DNA from: CAZCAC01 sp964496575
GTDB lineage: Bacteria > Planctomycetota > UBA1135 > GCA-002686595
Direction: 5' to 3'
Assembly (NCBI GenBank): GCA_964496575.1
Contig: CAZCAC010000026.1
Coordinates: 1 to 64,000 of the forward strand
Length of the DNA: 64,000 nt
Shown: positions 53,855 to 63,208 of the stretch, piece by piece
Position numbering within the stretch: position 1 is the first letter of the stretch
How the letters are laid out: the number at the start of each line of letters is the position of its first letter
Translations under genes and position numbers: made by a program
The notes under the pieces: model-generated
What the model was told of the DNA's origin: nothing
The model's database searches: none
Seen by the model: only the letters and a program-made list of their open reading frames with translations

Positions 53855-56213
53855 AACGCCCTGATTCCCCGGGGGAGCCGGGACTGGGTATCGCCTCGTC
53901 GGAGAAGCGGAGCCGTTCGATCTCCCTCAGGAGGTCGTCGCCATCGCGGCCCTCGATCTTGTCGCGGACGCGAACCCCGCCGCTCTCCCGCTCGATCTCG
54001 TACTCGGTGCGAGGCCCGCGAAAGACCGCCGTGTCGGCGCCCGCGCCGCCGACGAGAAGGTCGTCCCCCCCACCACCGGTCAAGACGTTGTCGCCGTCGT
54101 TCCCGGTGAGTCGGTTGACCTGCTCGTTTCCCCGCAACGCGGCATCGGCCTCACCTCGCAAGGTGACGTGGCGCAGGTGCTGGGACTTGGTCGTGTAGCG
54201 CAGAGCCGGGTCGTGGTCGAGGCGGAACTCCCCTTCGAAGGCCTCGGGGAGCTCGGCCACGTAGGCGAGGCCCGGCGGCAGGAAGGCCTCGACCAAGCCG
54301 AACCCGTCGGGGTCGCGCTCGCGCAGACTGGCACGGCTCCCGGCGAGGTATCTCCCGAAGTGGGAGGTACCCTCGGGGATCTCGTCGCCCTCCAGCGCCA
54401 TCCCCTCGTAGCAGGTCGGCGGCACGGTCCACAGGTCGAGGTAGTTGTCGTAGATCGCGGCGATGTACTCGTTGCGATGACTATCCGGTTCCTCCTCGGG
54501 CCACGGCTCCCAGAGCCCAGCCTCCTCGGCGTGGTCGCTGGTGCGCTGGATCTCCTGGTCGTACTCCGGCAGCGCGGGACGGATGCCGTAGTCGTGCACC
54601 AGGTGCAGGATCTCCTCGAACGCTGCGTCTCGCGTGCGGTGCGCCAGGTAGTCCGGCGAGCCTTCGACCGGGCACTCGTTCGCCCGCAGGTCCTGCATGC
54701 CCAGCTCGAGCTCGCCCAGCGGACCTCGGAGCGCTCGCCGCAGCGCCGGCTCGTCCTCGAAGAGGATCAGCGTCGCGCGCCGATCGGCCATCGCGTCGGC
54801 GACCGCGCTCTTGTCGGCTCCGTGCGTCGAGCCGGGAACGTCGGTCAGGAGATGCTCGAGGACCTTGCGCGCCCGCACGATCGCGTCCTCGCTCCAGGCC
54901 GCCTGGGCGAGGATGTGGATCGGCCGCCCATTCGGCGCCGTCACGCGCGTGTAGCGATCGAAGATCGTGCGGAGAAGCGGGTCGACGCTCTCGGGGAGCG
55001 CGATGATCCCGCGCGTTCCGGCGGAGGGGTCGAGCGCTTCGAGCCCGTAGGCGCCCTCCCCACCGGGCAGCGACTCCGCCGGGCGCTCGGTCGCCACCGC
55101 GAACCGCTCGATCTCCTCCTCGGTCATCCAGTGGATGTCGTCCGCCGGTGCCGCCTCGAGGGTGTACCAGTAGAACTCCGCCGGGATGCCCATCTCGGCG
55201 TAGTAGTCGAGGTACTTCTGGTGCTCGGGATGATCCTCCTCCACGTCGGCTCCTTCTCCCTCCATGCCGGCCCAGGAGTGCACGCCGAGTCGCGCGCCAC
55301 CTTCGACCAGACGCCGTTCGCCGGCCAGGAAGAAGTCGGTGCCTCCCGACGCGACCATGCCACCCGCGGGGACCACCGTGGTGAGACCGAAGCGGCGAAC
55401 CCAGCGCGCCGCGCGCAGGTTGGCTTCGTCGTCTATCGACCCGGGCACGTCCTCCATGCGGATCGTCTCGACTTCGGGATGCTCCAGCAGCAGCTCGAGC
55501 ATGCGACCGGGAGTCGAGGCGCCGATGGTCCCGGTCATCACCGCCACCGCCCCGGAAACCTCGAACGTCGCCCCGCGCAGCTCTTCTTCGATCGCCAGCA
55601 GCAGCTCCTCCCGCGACACCTGTTCGTCACCGTCGGCGTCGAACCTCGAGACATCTTCCCAGTCCCCGGCATCGAGCTCGTCGGCGGTGATCAAGCCGTC
55701 TCCGTTCTGGTCGACCTCTTCCAGGAAACCCAGCGCCTCCTGGCGGAAGAGCTCGCCCGGGTCATCGAGGTCGACCGCTTCGAGCTCCGACAAGTCGATG
55801 CAACCGTCGTCGTTCGCATCCTGAGCCAGTATGAACGGGGCGAAGGGCTCGGGAACCTCGTCCGCATCCAGCAGTCCGCTCCCGTCCAGATCGAGCTCGC
55901 TGAACTGGTCCTGCAGTTCCTTCGCCTCACGGCCCTTCTCGGCAGCGAGAAACTCGGTGATCTCCTCCGGAGAGCAGCGCCCATCTCCATCGGCGTCCGC
56001 CTCGACGCTGAGCAGGAGAAACGCTTCCGCTCCCTCGTAGGGGCCCAGCAGGCCATCGCGATCGCGATCGAGCCAGTCGAGCAACGCGGTGAGATCCGGT
56101 GGCCCGGTTTGCCGAGAAGCAAATGAGTCGGGGCCCAGGGAAACCAGCAGGAACAGGGGAAGAGCACCGCGAAGGAGCCGGTGCCCGAGATTCGAACGAT
56201 CATGAACAGTCAT
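53853..56213 (-). CDS. Secreted EF-hand / ClpP-like / RTX composite protein
   Basis: 786 residues with a signal peptide (about 1-33). Six EF-hand calcium loops lie at about 49-60, 72-83, 108-119, 132-143, 168-179 and 192-203 (DRDRDGLLGPYE, DADGDGRCSPEE and others). A ClpP/crotonase-fold segment follows (VMTGTIGAS, VPAGGMVASGGTDFF with a candidate Ser289, LGVHSW with H312). The middle contains EEILHLVHDYGI, and the end has an RTX-like calcium repeat (GNDGDNVLTGGGGDDLLVGG, about 715-735). It is probably a calcium-dependent exported protein; hydrolase activity is possible but unproven. It lies between two paralogous S41 protease genes. Confidence 0.82.
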   Translation of the reverse strand: MTVHDRSNLGHRLLRGALPLFLLVSLGPDSFASRQTGPPDLTALLDWLDRDRDGLLGPYEGAEAFLLLSVEADADGDGRCSPEEITEFLAAEKGREAKELQDQFSELDLDGSGLLDADEVPEPFAPFILAQDANDDGCIDLSELEAVDLDDPGELFRQEALGFLEEVDQNGDGLITADELDAGDWEDVSRFDADGDEQVSREELLLAIEEELRGATFEVSGAVAVMTGTIGASTPGRMLELLLEHPEVETIRMEDVPGSIDDEANLRAARWVRRFGLTTVVPAGGMVASGGTDFFLAGERRLVEGGARLGVHSWAGMEGEGADVEEDHPEHQKYLDYYAEMGIPAEFYWYTLEAAPADDIHWMTEEEIERFAVATERPAESLPGGEGAYGLEALDPSAGTRGIIALPESVDPLLRTIFDRYTRVTAPNGRPIHILAQAAWSEDAIVRARKVLEHLLTDVPGSTHGADKSAVADAMADRRATLILFEDEPALRRALRGPLGELELGMQDLRANECPVEGSPDYLAHRTRDAAFEEILHLVHDYGIRPALPEYDQEIQRTSDHAEEAGLWEPWPEEEPDSHRNEYIAAIYDNYLDLWTVPPTCYEGMALEGDEIPEGTSHFGRYLAGSRASLRERDPDGFGLVEAFLPPGLAYVAELPEAFEGEFRLDHDPALRYTTKSQHLRHVTLRGEADAALRGNEQVNRLTGNDGDNVLTGGGGDDLLVGGAGADTAVFRGPRTEYEIERESGGVRVRDKIEGRDGDDLLREIERLRFSDEAIPSPGSPGESGR

Positions 56214-56377
56214 GTCGATCTCCGATCCAGGTGTCGGGCGGTGGCATCGATCGGCCCCGCGGCTCCGACGTCGAGACGATGGTAACGGAGGAGTGCCCGG
56301 GTGACAACGTCCCCTACGCGGCCTGCTGGTCTGGGCGATTCTGATAGGATCGGCGCCCAGAGGAGGTCATCCCATTG

Positions 56378-58006
56378 ATGAAGGTCCCGACAAGAGCTCG
56401 TCGCCTCGCCTGGATCCGTTTCGCTGCCTTGCTCCACGGTGTGCTGCTGCCGCTCGCCATGCCCGTCCTGGCCGACCAGGATCTGGGCGAGGTCTACCAG
56501 GGCGATCTCGATCACTACGAAGACGCCGGCCCCGTCGATTGGTCGGTCGACTTCGAAGACGTCTGGAAGCTCTCTTTCTTTCGCTTCGAGCTCGCGGGGA
56601 AGCTCGAGCTGAATCTGGGGCCCACGACCGCCGTCTTCGGCAGGCATGGCACCGAAGAGACCGGCTACAGCGTGGTGTGGGCTGCGCTCTTCCCCGAGGA
56701 GCCCGCGGAGCTCATGGTCTCGCAAGCGGGAAACGGGGATGAGATTCGCACCGTCTTCATTCGCTTCAACCCGGCGCTGCTCACCGACCTCTTCCCCGCT
56801 GCGACGGTCGAAGGACAGGGCGATCCGAGCTGGCTCGTCTGGGCCTGGCGGCAATACGGGAACAAGTCGAGCGCGTACTGGCAAGTGGACTGGATGCCCA
56901 TGGTGCCGCCGAGGAACGCGATCAGCATCGACATCGATACCGCCGACGGAAAGCGCCGGCTGTACGCGCTGGACACGAACCTGGAGAAGATCCACTACGT
57001 TGAGAGCTACGCAGACCACGGCTTGACTCCCGTGCCCGATGATGGGTTGGACCGGGTGAGGGCGGTCGACATCTTCCGACAAGCCTGGTACGTCTTCGAT
57101 GAGATCTATCCGCTGTTCACCATCAAGCAGCGGGTGAGCTGGGAGGTGCTCTACGAGCGATACGAGCCGCTGGCCGAGCGGGCGAAATCCAGCTACGAGC
57201 TCGCCGGCGTCATCGCCCTGCTCGTCAACCATCTCGAGGACACGAACCTCTCCATATGGGCGGGCGAGGGACCGGTTCCCAGCTACCGCCGAGTTCTGCC
57301 TGGCAATAGCAATTGGAAGGCGATCGAGGATTCTCTCTCGGATCTGCAAAGGGGCAAAGGACTCGCTTGGGCCCGGACCGGAAATGGCCTGGGGTACATC
57401 AACGTGGCGAGCCTGGTCACGGAGGACGTAGATGTCGATTTAGATGAGGCGCTGGAGGCACTGAGCGACACGGTGGGGCTGATCGTGGATCTTCGTTCCA
57501 ACGCTGGTGGCGATGAGGATGCGGCCCGGAGGATGGCGGGGCGTTTCCTCGACGAGCAGCGGGTTTACGGCCTGCGTCGGTATCGCAGTGGCCCCGAGCA
57601 CGACGAGCTCGGATCGATGATGAAGCGTACGATCAGACCACGCGGTCCGTGGCGCTACGAGGCGCCGGTCGTCGTACTGCAGGGACGGGAGACGATCAGT
57701 ACCGGCGCGTCGCTGGCGTTGATGCTCGCCCAGTGCCCCGATGTGACCACGATGGGTGATCGCACTGGGGGCACCAGCGCTGACAGTCGCTGGGTGAAGC
57801 TCTCCCGCGGGATACAGGTCTACGTGCCGCGCTCCTTGGAAATGGATCCGGAGGGCAATCCGATCGCGGTGACGGGCGTCTCGCCGATGCTCCCGATCGT
57901 GGTGGCTGGCGAGGCGAGCCTCTGGGAGAGCGACCCGGTCTTCGAGGCCGCGGTGGAGTTTCTCGAGAAGAAGCGATTGGAACGGGAACCGGGGAAGGAA
58001 AAGTAG
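56378..58006 (+). CDS. Secreted S41 protease-like paralogue with altered active-site motif
   Basis: 542 residues from ATG 56378 (a TTG at 56375 lies at better spacing, 8 nt, from AGGAGG). A signal peptide is at 1-33. It is clearly a paralogue of the protease at 52191: same length, same beta-rich N-terminal domain (VDWSV..EDVWKLS.F), and DLRSNAGGDED and GDRTGGTSAD in the C-terminal half. The nucleophile segment is TISTGASLAL: the Ser is kept but the Glu three residues on is Ala, so activity may be lowered or lost. It sits 12 bases before the next gene and diverges from the EF-hand protein. Confidence 0.85.
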   Translation: MKVPTRARRLAWIRFAALLHGVLLPLAMPVLADQDLGEVYQGDLDHYEDAGPVDWSVDFEDVWKLSFFRFELAGKLELNLGPTTAVFGRHGTEETGYSVVWAALFPEEPAELMVSQAGNGDEIRTVFIRFNPALLTDLFPAATVEGQGDPSWLVWAWRQYGNKSSAYWQVDWMPMVPPRNAISIDIDTADGKRRLYALDTNLEKIHYVESYADHGLTPVPDDGLDRVRAVDIFRQAWYVFDEIYPLFTIKQRVSWEVLYERYEPLAERAKSSYELAGVIALLVNHLEDTNLSIWAGEGPVPSYRRVLPGNSNWKAIEDSLSDLQRGKGLAWARTGNGLGYINVASLVTEDVDVDLDEALEALSDTVGLIVDLRSNAGGDEDAARRMAGRFLDEQRVYGLRRYRSGPEHDELGSMMKRTIRPRGPWRYEAPVVVLQGRETISTGASLALMLAQCPDVTTMGDRTGGTSADSRWVKLSRGIQVYVPRSLEMDPEGNPIAVTGVSPMLPIVVAGEASLWESDPVFEAAVEFLEKKRLEREPGKEK

Positions 58007-58018
58007 TACGTAGGTGAA

Positions 58019-58807
58019 ATGATGTTGCACTGGGGACTGACCGCAGCCGCACTGCTGCTCTTCATCTTCGCCGTCCGCACCCTCTTCCTCTCCAGCAAGG
58101 GGGACGAGAACAAGGACCAGCAGAAGCTCGGCTGCGGGTTCGCCATCGTCGCGGCGGCGCTCTGGATATACGTCCTCGACCACTACCTCGACGACGCGTC
58201 GGGGGCGATCAAGATCGGGATCGGTGTGCTGCTGGTGCTGCCGTCGGTGCGAGCTATCGCCAGACCCAGGGGCGCGCCGATCATCGCTGCCGCCGCCGGG
58301 CTGGTGCTCGCCGTGGTGATCGCGGGGCCGGAGGTGCAGAAGCTGTGGCAGGAGCACGGACTCGACTTCCGTCCCGCGAAGCAGCGCGTGCTGGCGGAAC
58401 GGATCGAGGAGGCCGAGGAGCTGCGAGACGAATACGCCGGGCGGCTGTCGGGGCTCGAGCAGCTGCGCGCAAAGGTCAAGTCCGAGATCGGCCCGGTGAC
58501 CGGGGGCTGGGAGGAGGCGCAATCGAACCCCGAGCTCCTCGACCAGTTGCAGCTCCTGCAGCGCATCGATGAGGAGGTTGCGACGACCGAGTCGGCGCTG
58601 GCGACGATCGACGCGTACCTGCCGGAGATGCGGGCGGTGCTCGAGGCGATGGAGCGAGAGGAGGCCGAGGAGCCTCCCGGCGGCGAGTCGGAGCTCGAAC
58701 AACTCCTTCAGGAGCTTCAGGACGCCCCGCCGATCGACGAGCTGCCGCTGGGCGAGCAGTACGAGCGCAAGCAGGAGCTGCAGGACCTGTTCGAGCGGGA
58801 GTTCTGA
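58019..58807 (+). CDS. Membrane protein with C-terminal coiled coil
   Basis: 262 residues. Three to four hydrophobic helices lie in residues 3-105 (WGLTAAALLLFIFAVRTLF, GFAIVAAALWIYVLD, IIAAAAGLVLAVVIAG). The C-terminal 150 residues are a charged coiled coil (ERIEEAEELRDEYAGRLSGL, TESALATIDAYLPEMRAVL, EQLLQELQDAP). No family is recognised. It follows the S41 paralogue after 12 bases and is probably co-transcribed with it. Confidence 0.78.
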   Translation: MMLHWGLTAAALLLFIFAVRTLFLSSKGDENKDQQKLGCGFAIVAAALWIYVLDHYLDDASGAIKIGIGVLLVLPSVRAIARPRGAPIIAAAAGLVLAVVIAGPEVQKLWQEHGLDFRPAKQRVLAERIEEAEELRDEYAGRLSGLEQLRAKVKSEIGPVTGGWEEAQSNPELLDQLQLLQRIDEEVATTESALATIDAYLPEMRAVLEAMEREEAEEPPGGESELEQLLQELQDAPPIDELPLGEQYERKQELQDLFEREF

Positions 58808-58944
58808 ACGAGAGAGCGGGCGCGGATCGCAGAGAGCCCTGATCGAGAACCCGGCCGACCGGCCCCGACAGACGGAGGCCGGGCTATGCTGCGAGGGAAC
58901 TTCTGTCCGCGGTCCCTCGATCCCGGAGCAGCCCGGAGGAACCC

Positions 58945-60252
58945 ATGCCGATTTCCCGCATACGAATCGAAACGACGATCGCCTTCGCTCTCGTGGTCGC
59001 GCTGGAGTTGATCCTCACTGGCGCCGCCCGGGCTCAGGCCCACGACTCGGAGCCGTTCGAGCCCATCGACTGGCCCTCGACGCCCGCGGCGGACTGTCCG
59101 TTCGAGCCCTCCGAGGACTTCGTCGGCATCACCTTCACCGGACGGAACCGCGCGTACACGCAGGCCGACTGCTGGTATCTGTCGTGGGCTTCCGACGGGA
59201 ACATGTACTCCCCCTTCTCCGACGGCTCGGTGCACAACCTGCAGCCGGACGGGAGCATCGAGGTGATCCGAACCCTGGGCAACCGCCCGAAGATCCAGGA
59301 GCTGTGGCAGCGCGACGACACTGACGTCGGCTACGGCAAGGTCATCGGCGACGATCCGATGGACCTCACCGTCATCGGCCTGGGTGCCCTGCCCGTCCGC
59401 AGCGCCCCGTACCCCGAGCGTTATCCGTCCGGCAGTCTCGTCCACGACGGCATCTGGTATCACGGCAGCCACGCGGAGGGCGAGGGGGGCCTCGGTCCCT
59501 TCATGGGGTTCCGGATCTCCCGGGACCTCGGCGAGACCTGGACCGACGAGCCGAACGATCCCACCCGGCCGCTTTTCGGCGAACAGGCCTTGGACGAGGA
59601 GGGCAAGCCCAACTGGATGCCGATCCAGATCGGCGAGCCGTTCTTCGTGGACTTCGGCAAGAACATGGAGCACTCGCCCGACGGCAAGGCCTACCTGGTG
59701 GCCCACGGCGCCACCGAGCGGCACGGCCGGTCCCGGCTTCAGACCTCGGCGTGGGGGCTGGGCGACGAGGCCTACCTGCTGCGGGTCACCCCCAGTCCGG
59801 AGAACATGAACGAGGCGAGCGCGTACGAGTTCTTCGCCGGGTTCGACGAGGAGGCTCGCGCGCTCTGGAGCGGCGAGCGCTCGGAGATGAAGCCGCTGCT
59901 CGACTGGCGGGGCAGGGTCGGGCCGACCTCGATCACCTACAACCCGCCGCTGAAGAAGTTCTTGTGCTGCGTGACCGACGGACGTGACCTCCACGGTAAG
60001 TACGACACGTATCTGCTGGAGTCCGACTCGCTCACGGGGCCGTGGAAGCTGATCGTCTACATGGAGCACTTCGGGGAGCAGGCCTACTTCGTGAACTTCC
60101 CGTCGAAGTTCATCGGTGCGGACGGCCGTACGGCGTGGCTCTGCTACTCGGCCAACTTCAGCAAGGGTGGGTTGAATCCCGATCTCGAGCCGAGTCCCCC
60201 CGGCAGTCGCTACGGCATGACCCTTCAGGAGATCAGGCTGAGGGCGAAGTAG
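58945..60252 (+). CDS. Secreted five-bladed-propeller-like protein
   Basis: 435 residues with a signal peptide (1-31, ...GAARAQAHD). Motifs such as GRNRAYTQADCWYLSWASDGNM near the start and GPTSITYNPPLKKFLCCVTDG, SLTGPWKLIVYMEHFG near the end resemble DUF4185 or GH43/GH62-like propellers that bind or cut sugars. I cannot place catalytic acids with confidence, so no activity is assigned. It stands alone between the coiled-coil protein (137-base gap) and the transglutaminase-esterase gene (115-base gap). Confidence 0.75.
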   Translation: MPISRIRIETTIAFALVVALELILTGAARAQAHDSEPFEPIDWPSTPAADCPFEPSEDFVGITFTGRNRAYTQADCWYLSWASDGNMYSPFSDGSVHNLQPDGSIEVIRTLGNRPKIQELWQRDDTDVGYGKVIGDDPMDLTVIGLGALPVRSAPYPERYPSGSLVHDGIWYHGSHAEGEGGLGPFMGFRISRDLGETWTDEPNDPTRPLFGEQALDEEGKPNWMPIQIGEPFFVDFGKNMEHSPDGKAYLVAHGATERHGRSRLQTSAWGLGDEAYLLRVTPSPENMNEASAYEFFAGFDEEARALWSGERSEMKPLLDWRGRVGPTSITYNPPLKKFLCCVTDGRDLHGKYDTYLLESDSLTGPWKLIVYMEHFGEQAYFVNFPSKFIGADGRTAWLCYSANFSKGGLNPDLEPSPPGSRYGMTLQEIRLRAK

Positions 60253-60367
60253 CGGGAATACCGGTGCGAATCGTGACCGCGCTCCCCCGGGGATCGGGCA
60301 TAGGCGGTAGGATCTCGACGGCGCCCGCCGCCCCCCGCGGTCCTCCTGCAGACTCTTCCCTCGCTTC

Positions 60368-62740
60368 ATGATCCTCTCCGCAGCGCTTCTCACCCTCGTC
60401 CTCTCTCCACTCCCGGCCAGCACCGCCACTCCCGTCGCGTCCGAGCAGGAAGTCACCGACGAACTGACCGCCGCATTGAAACGCTCCGGCGACAACCGCG
60501 CGCAGCTCGAGGAATCGCTGGAGGAGGTTCCGGACGACCAGCGCGTGGGGATGAAGTGGCTGATCACCCACATGCCCGAGGAGGACCTGAAGGCGCTCAC
60601 CGCTGAGTTCCTCCTCGAGAACGTCACCCTCGCCTACCGCGCCTGGCGAGAAGCGCCGTGGCACGAACACGTCGACGAAGCACTCTTCTTCGATTCGATC
60701 CTGCCTTACGCGAACGTCAGCGAGAAGCGCGATCGCTGGCGACCGTTGTACTCCGAGGAGCTGAAGCCCGTGGTCGCCGAGGCGAAGTCCCCCGGTGAGG
60801 CTGCGGCGATCCTCAACAACGAGATCTGGAAGCGGTACGGCGTCAAGTACTCGACCAAGCGCAAGAAGGCGGATCAGAGTCCGACGGAGAGCATGGAGTC
60901 CGGCATGGCCTCCTGCACCGGCCTCTCGATCATGCTGATCGACGCCTGCCGCGCGGTCGGCGTGCCGGCGCGCTTCGTGGGCACGCCGCTGTGGTCCGAC
61001 GGCAGCGGCAACCACTCCTGGGTCGAGGTGTGGGACGACGGCTGGCACTTCACCGGCGCCGCCGAGCCGAGCGGGATGGAGCTCGACCGCGCCTGGTTCC
61101 TCGGGCGGGCGTCGAGCGCCGATCGCGACGATCTCCAACACGCGATCTACGCGGTCACCTGGCGCAAGACGCCGCTCACCTTCCCGATGGTCTGGAGGAC
61201 CGGCGACCCCTCCTACCACGCGGTCAACGTCACCGATCGCTACACGGCGGCGGCGACTCCGGTGCCCGAGGGCCAGGTTCGAGTGCGTTTCCGCGCCGTC
61301 GATGAGGATACGGGCGAGCGCTGCGCGGCGTTGATCGAGGTACACAGTCCGGAGGGAGAGAGGCTGTTCGAAGGGGTCTCCAACGACAGCCGCTTCGACG
61401 CCAATGATCACCTGACCGCCCACCTCACCGCCGGGCAGAATGTCCAGGTCAGCGCGACCTTCGGTCCGCTGGGGGCGCTCTACAAGTTCACCGTCGAGCG
61501 CGACGAGGCTCTCATCACCTTGCAGCTCAGTGAGGACTTCGTCCCCATCCAGCTCGGTGATCAACTCCCGGCTTTGGGGGCCATCAGCTACGCCCTCTTT
61601 CCCAAATTCGATCGGCACCTCACCGACCATGGTCTCGACGGCCTCGCAGGGAAGCACTGGGCCTCAGTGCCGCTCACCGCCGACATCGCGGCGGAGGTAG
61701 GAAACCGTCTTCGGGAGATCCACGCCGAGGAGATCCGCGCAGAGCGTGCCGCGGAGCTCGAAGCGCGTGTCCTCGAGATCGGCGAGCTGAAGATGCCGTT
61801 CTGGTACAAGACGTTCGGCCGGAAACCGACCGACGGCCGCAGTCTCTTCATCTCGATGCACGGTGGCGGCGGCGCGCCGAAGCGCGTCAACGACCAGCAG
61901 TACGAGAACCAGAAGCGCCTGTACGAACCCGAGGAGGGGATCTACCTGGTGCCGCGCGCGCCGACCGACACCTGGAACCTGTGGCACCAGGGACACATCG
62001 ACGGTTTCTACGATCGCCTGATCGAGGACCTGGTCGTGCTCGAGGAGGTCGACCCCGATCGCGTCTACATCATGGGCTACAGTGCGGGCGGCGACGGTGT
62101 CTTCCAGCTCGCGCCGCGCTACGCCGATCGCCTGGCCGCGGCGGCGATGATGGCGGGGCATCCCAACGAGACGCAACCGGACGGCCTGCGCAACATCGGC
62201 TTCACGTTGCACATGGGCGGCAAGGACTCTGCCTACAAACGCAACGAGATCGGCCGACAGTGGAAGGAGAAGCTGGCGAAGCTCAAGGAGTCCGACCCCG
62301 ACGGCTACGAGCACCTGGTCGAGATTCACGAGGACAAGGGCCACTGGATGGACCGCGAGGACGCGGTTGCGGTGCCGTGGATGGCGAAGTTCACGCGCAA
62401 TCTGCGTCCCACCCGCGTCGTCTGGCTACAGGACGACGTGACGCACGCGCGCTTTTACTGGCTCGCCGTCGAGGAGCCGAAAGCCCGCCAAAGGGTGGTG
62501 GTCGAGCGGCGAGGCCAGACGATCGAGATCCTGGAGGCCGACGGCCTCGAGGAGCTGATCATCCGCCTCGACGACTCGATGCTGAACCTCGACCGCGAGG
62601 TGATTGTCGAGCACGGCGAACGCGAGCTCTTCCGCGGCGTCCTCCCCCGCACCGTCGCCGTGATGGCCCGCACCCTCGCCGAGCGCGGTGACCCGAAGGG
62701 GATCTTCTGTAGCGAGGTGGTGGTGTCGTTGGAAGATTGA
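60368..62740 (+). CDS. Transglutaminase-like domain fused to alpha/beta-hydrolase esterase
   Basis: 790 residues with a signal peptide (about 1-20). The first half is a transglutaminase-like fold with C183 in GMASCTGLS and H216 in GNHSWVEVW, followed by WDDGWHFTGAAEP; a beta-sandwich (RVRFRAVDEDTGERCAALIE) links to the second half. The second half is an alpha/beta hydrolase of the esterase/phospholipase type with oxyanion segment SMHGGGG, nucleophile S572 in GYSAGGDG and H659 in KGHWMD. It could act on both peptide or amide bonds and carbohydrate esters outside the cell. The last 100 residues are beta-rich. Confidence 0.88.
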   Translation: MILSAALLTLVLSPLPASTATPVASEQEVTDELTAALKRSGDNRAQLEESLEEVPDDQRVGMKWLITHMPEEDLKALTAEFLLENVTLAYRAWREAPWHEHVDEALFFDSILPYANVSEKRDRWRPLYSEELKPVVAEAKSPGEAAAILNNEIWKRYGVKYSTKRKKADQSPTESMESGMASCTGLSIMLIDACRAVGVPARFVGTPLWSDGSGNHSWVEVWDDGWHFTGAAEPSGMELDRAWFLGRASSADRDDLQHAIYAVTWRKTPLTFPMVWRTGDPSYHAVNVTDRYTAAATPVPEGQVRVRFRAVDEDTGERCAALIEVHSPEGERLFEGVSNDSRFDANDHLTAHLTAGQNVQVSATFGPLGALYKFTVERDEALITLQLSEDFVPIQLGDQLPALGAISYALFPKFDRHLTDHGLDGLAGKHWASVPLTADIAAEVGNRLREIHAEEIRAERAAELEARVLEIGELKMPFWYKTFGRKPTDGRSLFISMHGGGGAPKRVNDQQYENQKRLYEPEEGIYLVPRAPTDTWNLWHQGHIDGFYDRLIEDLVVLEEVDPDRVYIMGYSAGGDGVFQLAPRYADRLAAAAMMAGHPNETQPDGLRNIGFTLHMGGKDSAYKRNEIGRQWKEKLAKLKESDPDGYEHLVEIHEDKGHWMDREDAVAVPWMAKFTRNLRPTRVVWLQDDVTHARFYWLAVEEPKARQRVVVERRGQTIEILEADGLEELIIRLDDSMLNLDREVIVEHGERELFRGVLPRTVAVMARTLAERGDPKGIFCSEVVVSLED

Positions 62741-62786
62741 GCCACGGAGTCGAGGAGGAACCCGAAGACGGTCCGCTGATCAGGGG

Positions 62787-62941
62787 AATACCGAACCGTA
62801 CCAATACCGAACCTACCAATACCGAACCAGGTTCACTTTCACACACTTGCGGCTCTTGCGAGGCAGCATCTGACAAGAGCCGCAAGTGTGTGAAAGTGAA
62901 CCTGGTTCGGTATTGGTGGTTCGGTATTGTGGTTCGGTATT
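62787..62941. repeat. Nested palindromic element with repeated 11-mer
   Basis: A perfect 44-bp inverted repeat (62815-62858 with 62874-62917) encloses a 15-nt loop. Outside it, the 11-mer aataccgaacc occurs at 62787, 62803 and 62818 on the left and its complement ggttcggtatt at 62904, 62918 and 62931 on the right, so the symmetry spans 155 bases. A half-copy occurs at 45908-45945. It is probably a dispersed, non-coding mobile or structural element. Confidence 0.85.
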
Positions 62942-62955
62942 GCCGCCAGCACCGA

Positions 62956-63057
62956 ACGATCGTCCCCGGCTACCCGCACCGCCCCGTGCAACGTGAAACC
63001 GTCCAGCTCCGCGCACAGCTCCTTCATCACCACCGCTCCGCCGGCTCCCCCGACCAC
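62956..63057 (-). pseudogene. Relic of an IS91-type transposase
   Basis: The minus strand encodes MKELCAELDGFTLHGAVRV, then AGDDR, matching in flavour the LCA.LDGF.LHA..RV....R stretch of IS91-family (Y2) transposases. It has no upstream start region and stops abruptly at the palindrome, where the usual RLCRYVLRPP continuation is absent. It is therefore a fragment; identification is by pattern memory only. Confidence 0.45.
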
Positions 63058-63208
63058 CGGAGCCCTCCGGGTTTGGGAAGGTGGAGGAAAGTGACTGACG
63101 CGGTATACGCTAGAATCTCCCGAAACCTGGGCTAGAGTGAGCCAACGGAACAAGCTCTCGCGGTTTGATTCGCACGCACGATTCACGATATAGCCGAGCG
63201 GAATCCCA

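Larger units (their letters stand above)
62741..63208. other. Spacer with palindrome and transposase relic
   Basis: No intact gene in 468 bases. It contains the palindromic repeat at 62787-62941 and a transposase-like fragment at 62956-63057; the remaining 150 bases up to the VOC gene have lower GC and no feature I can name. Confidence 0.5.
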
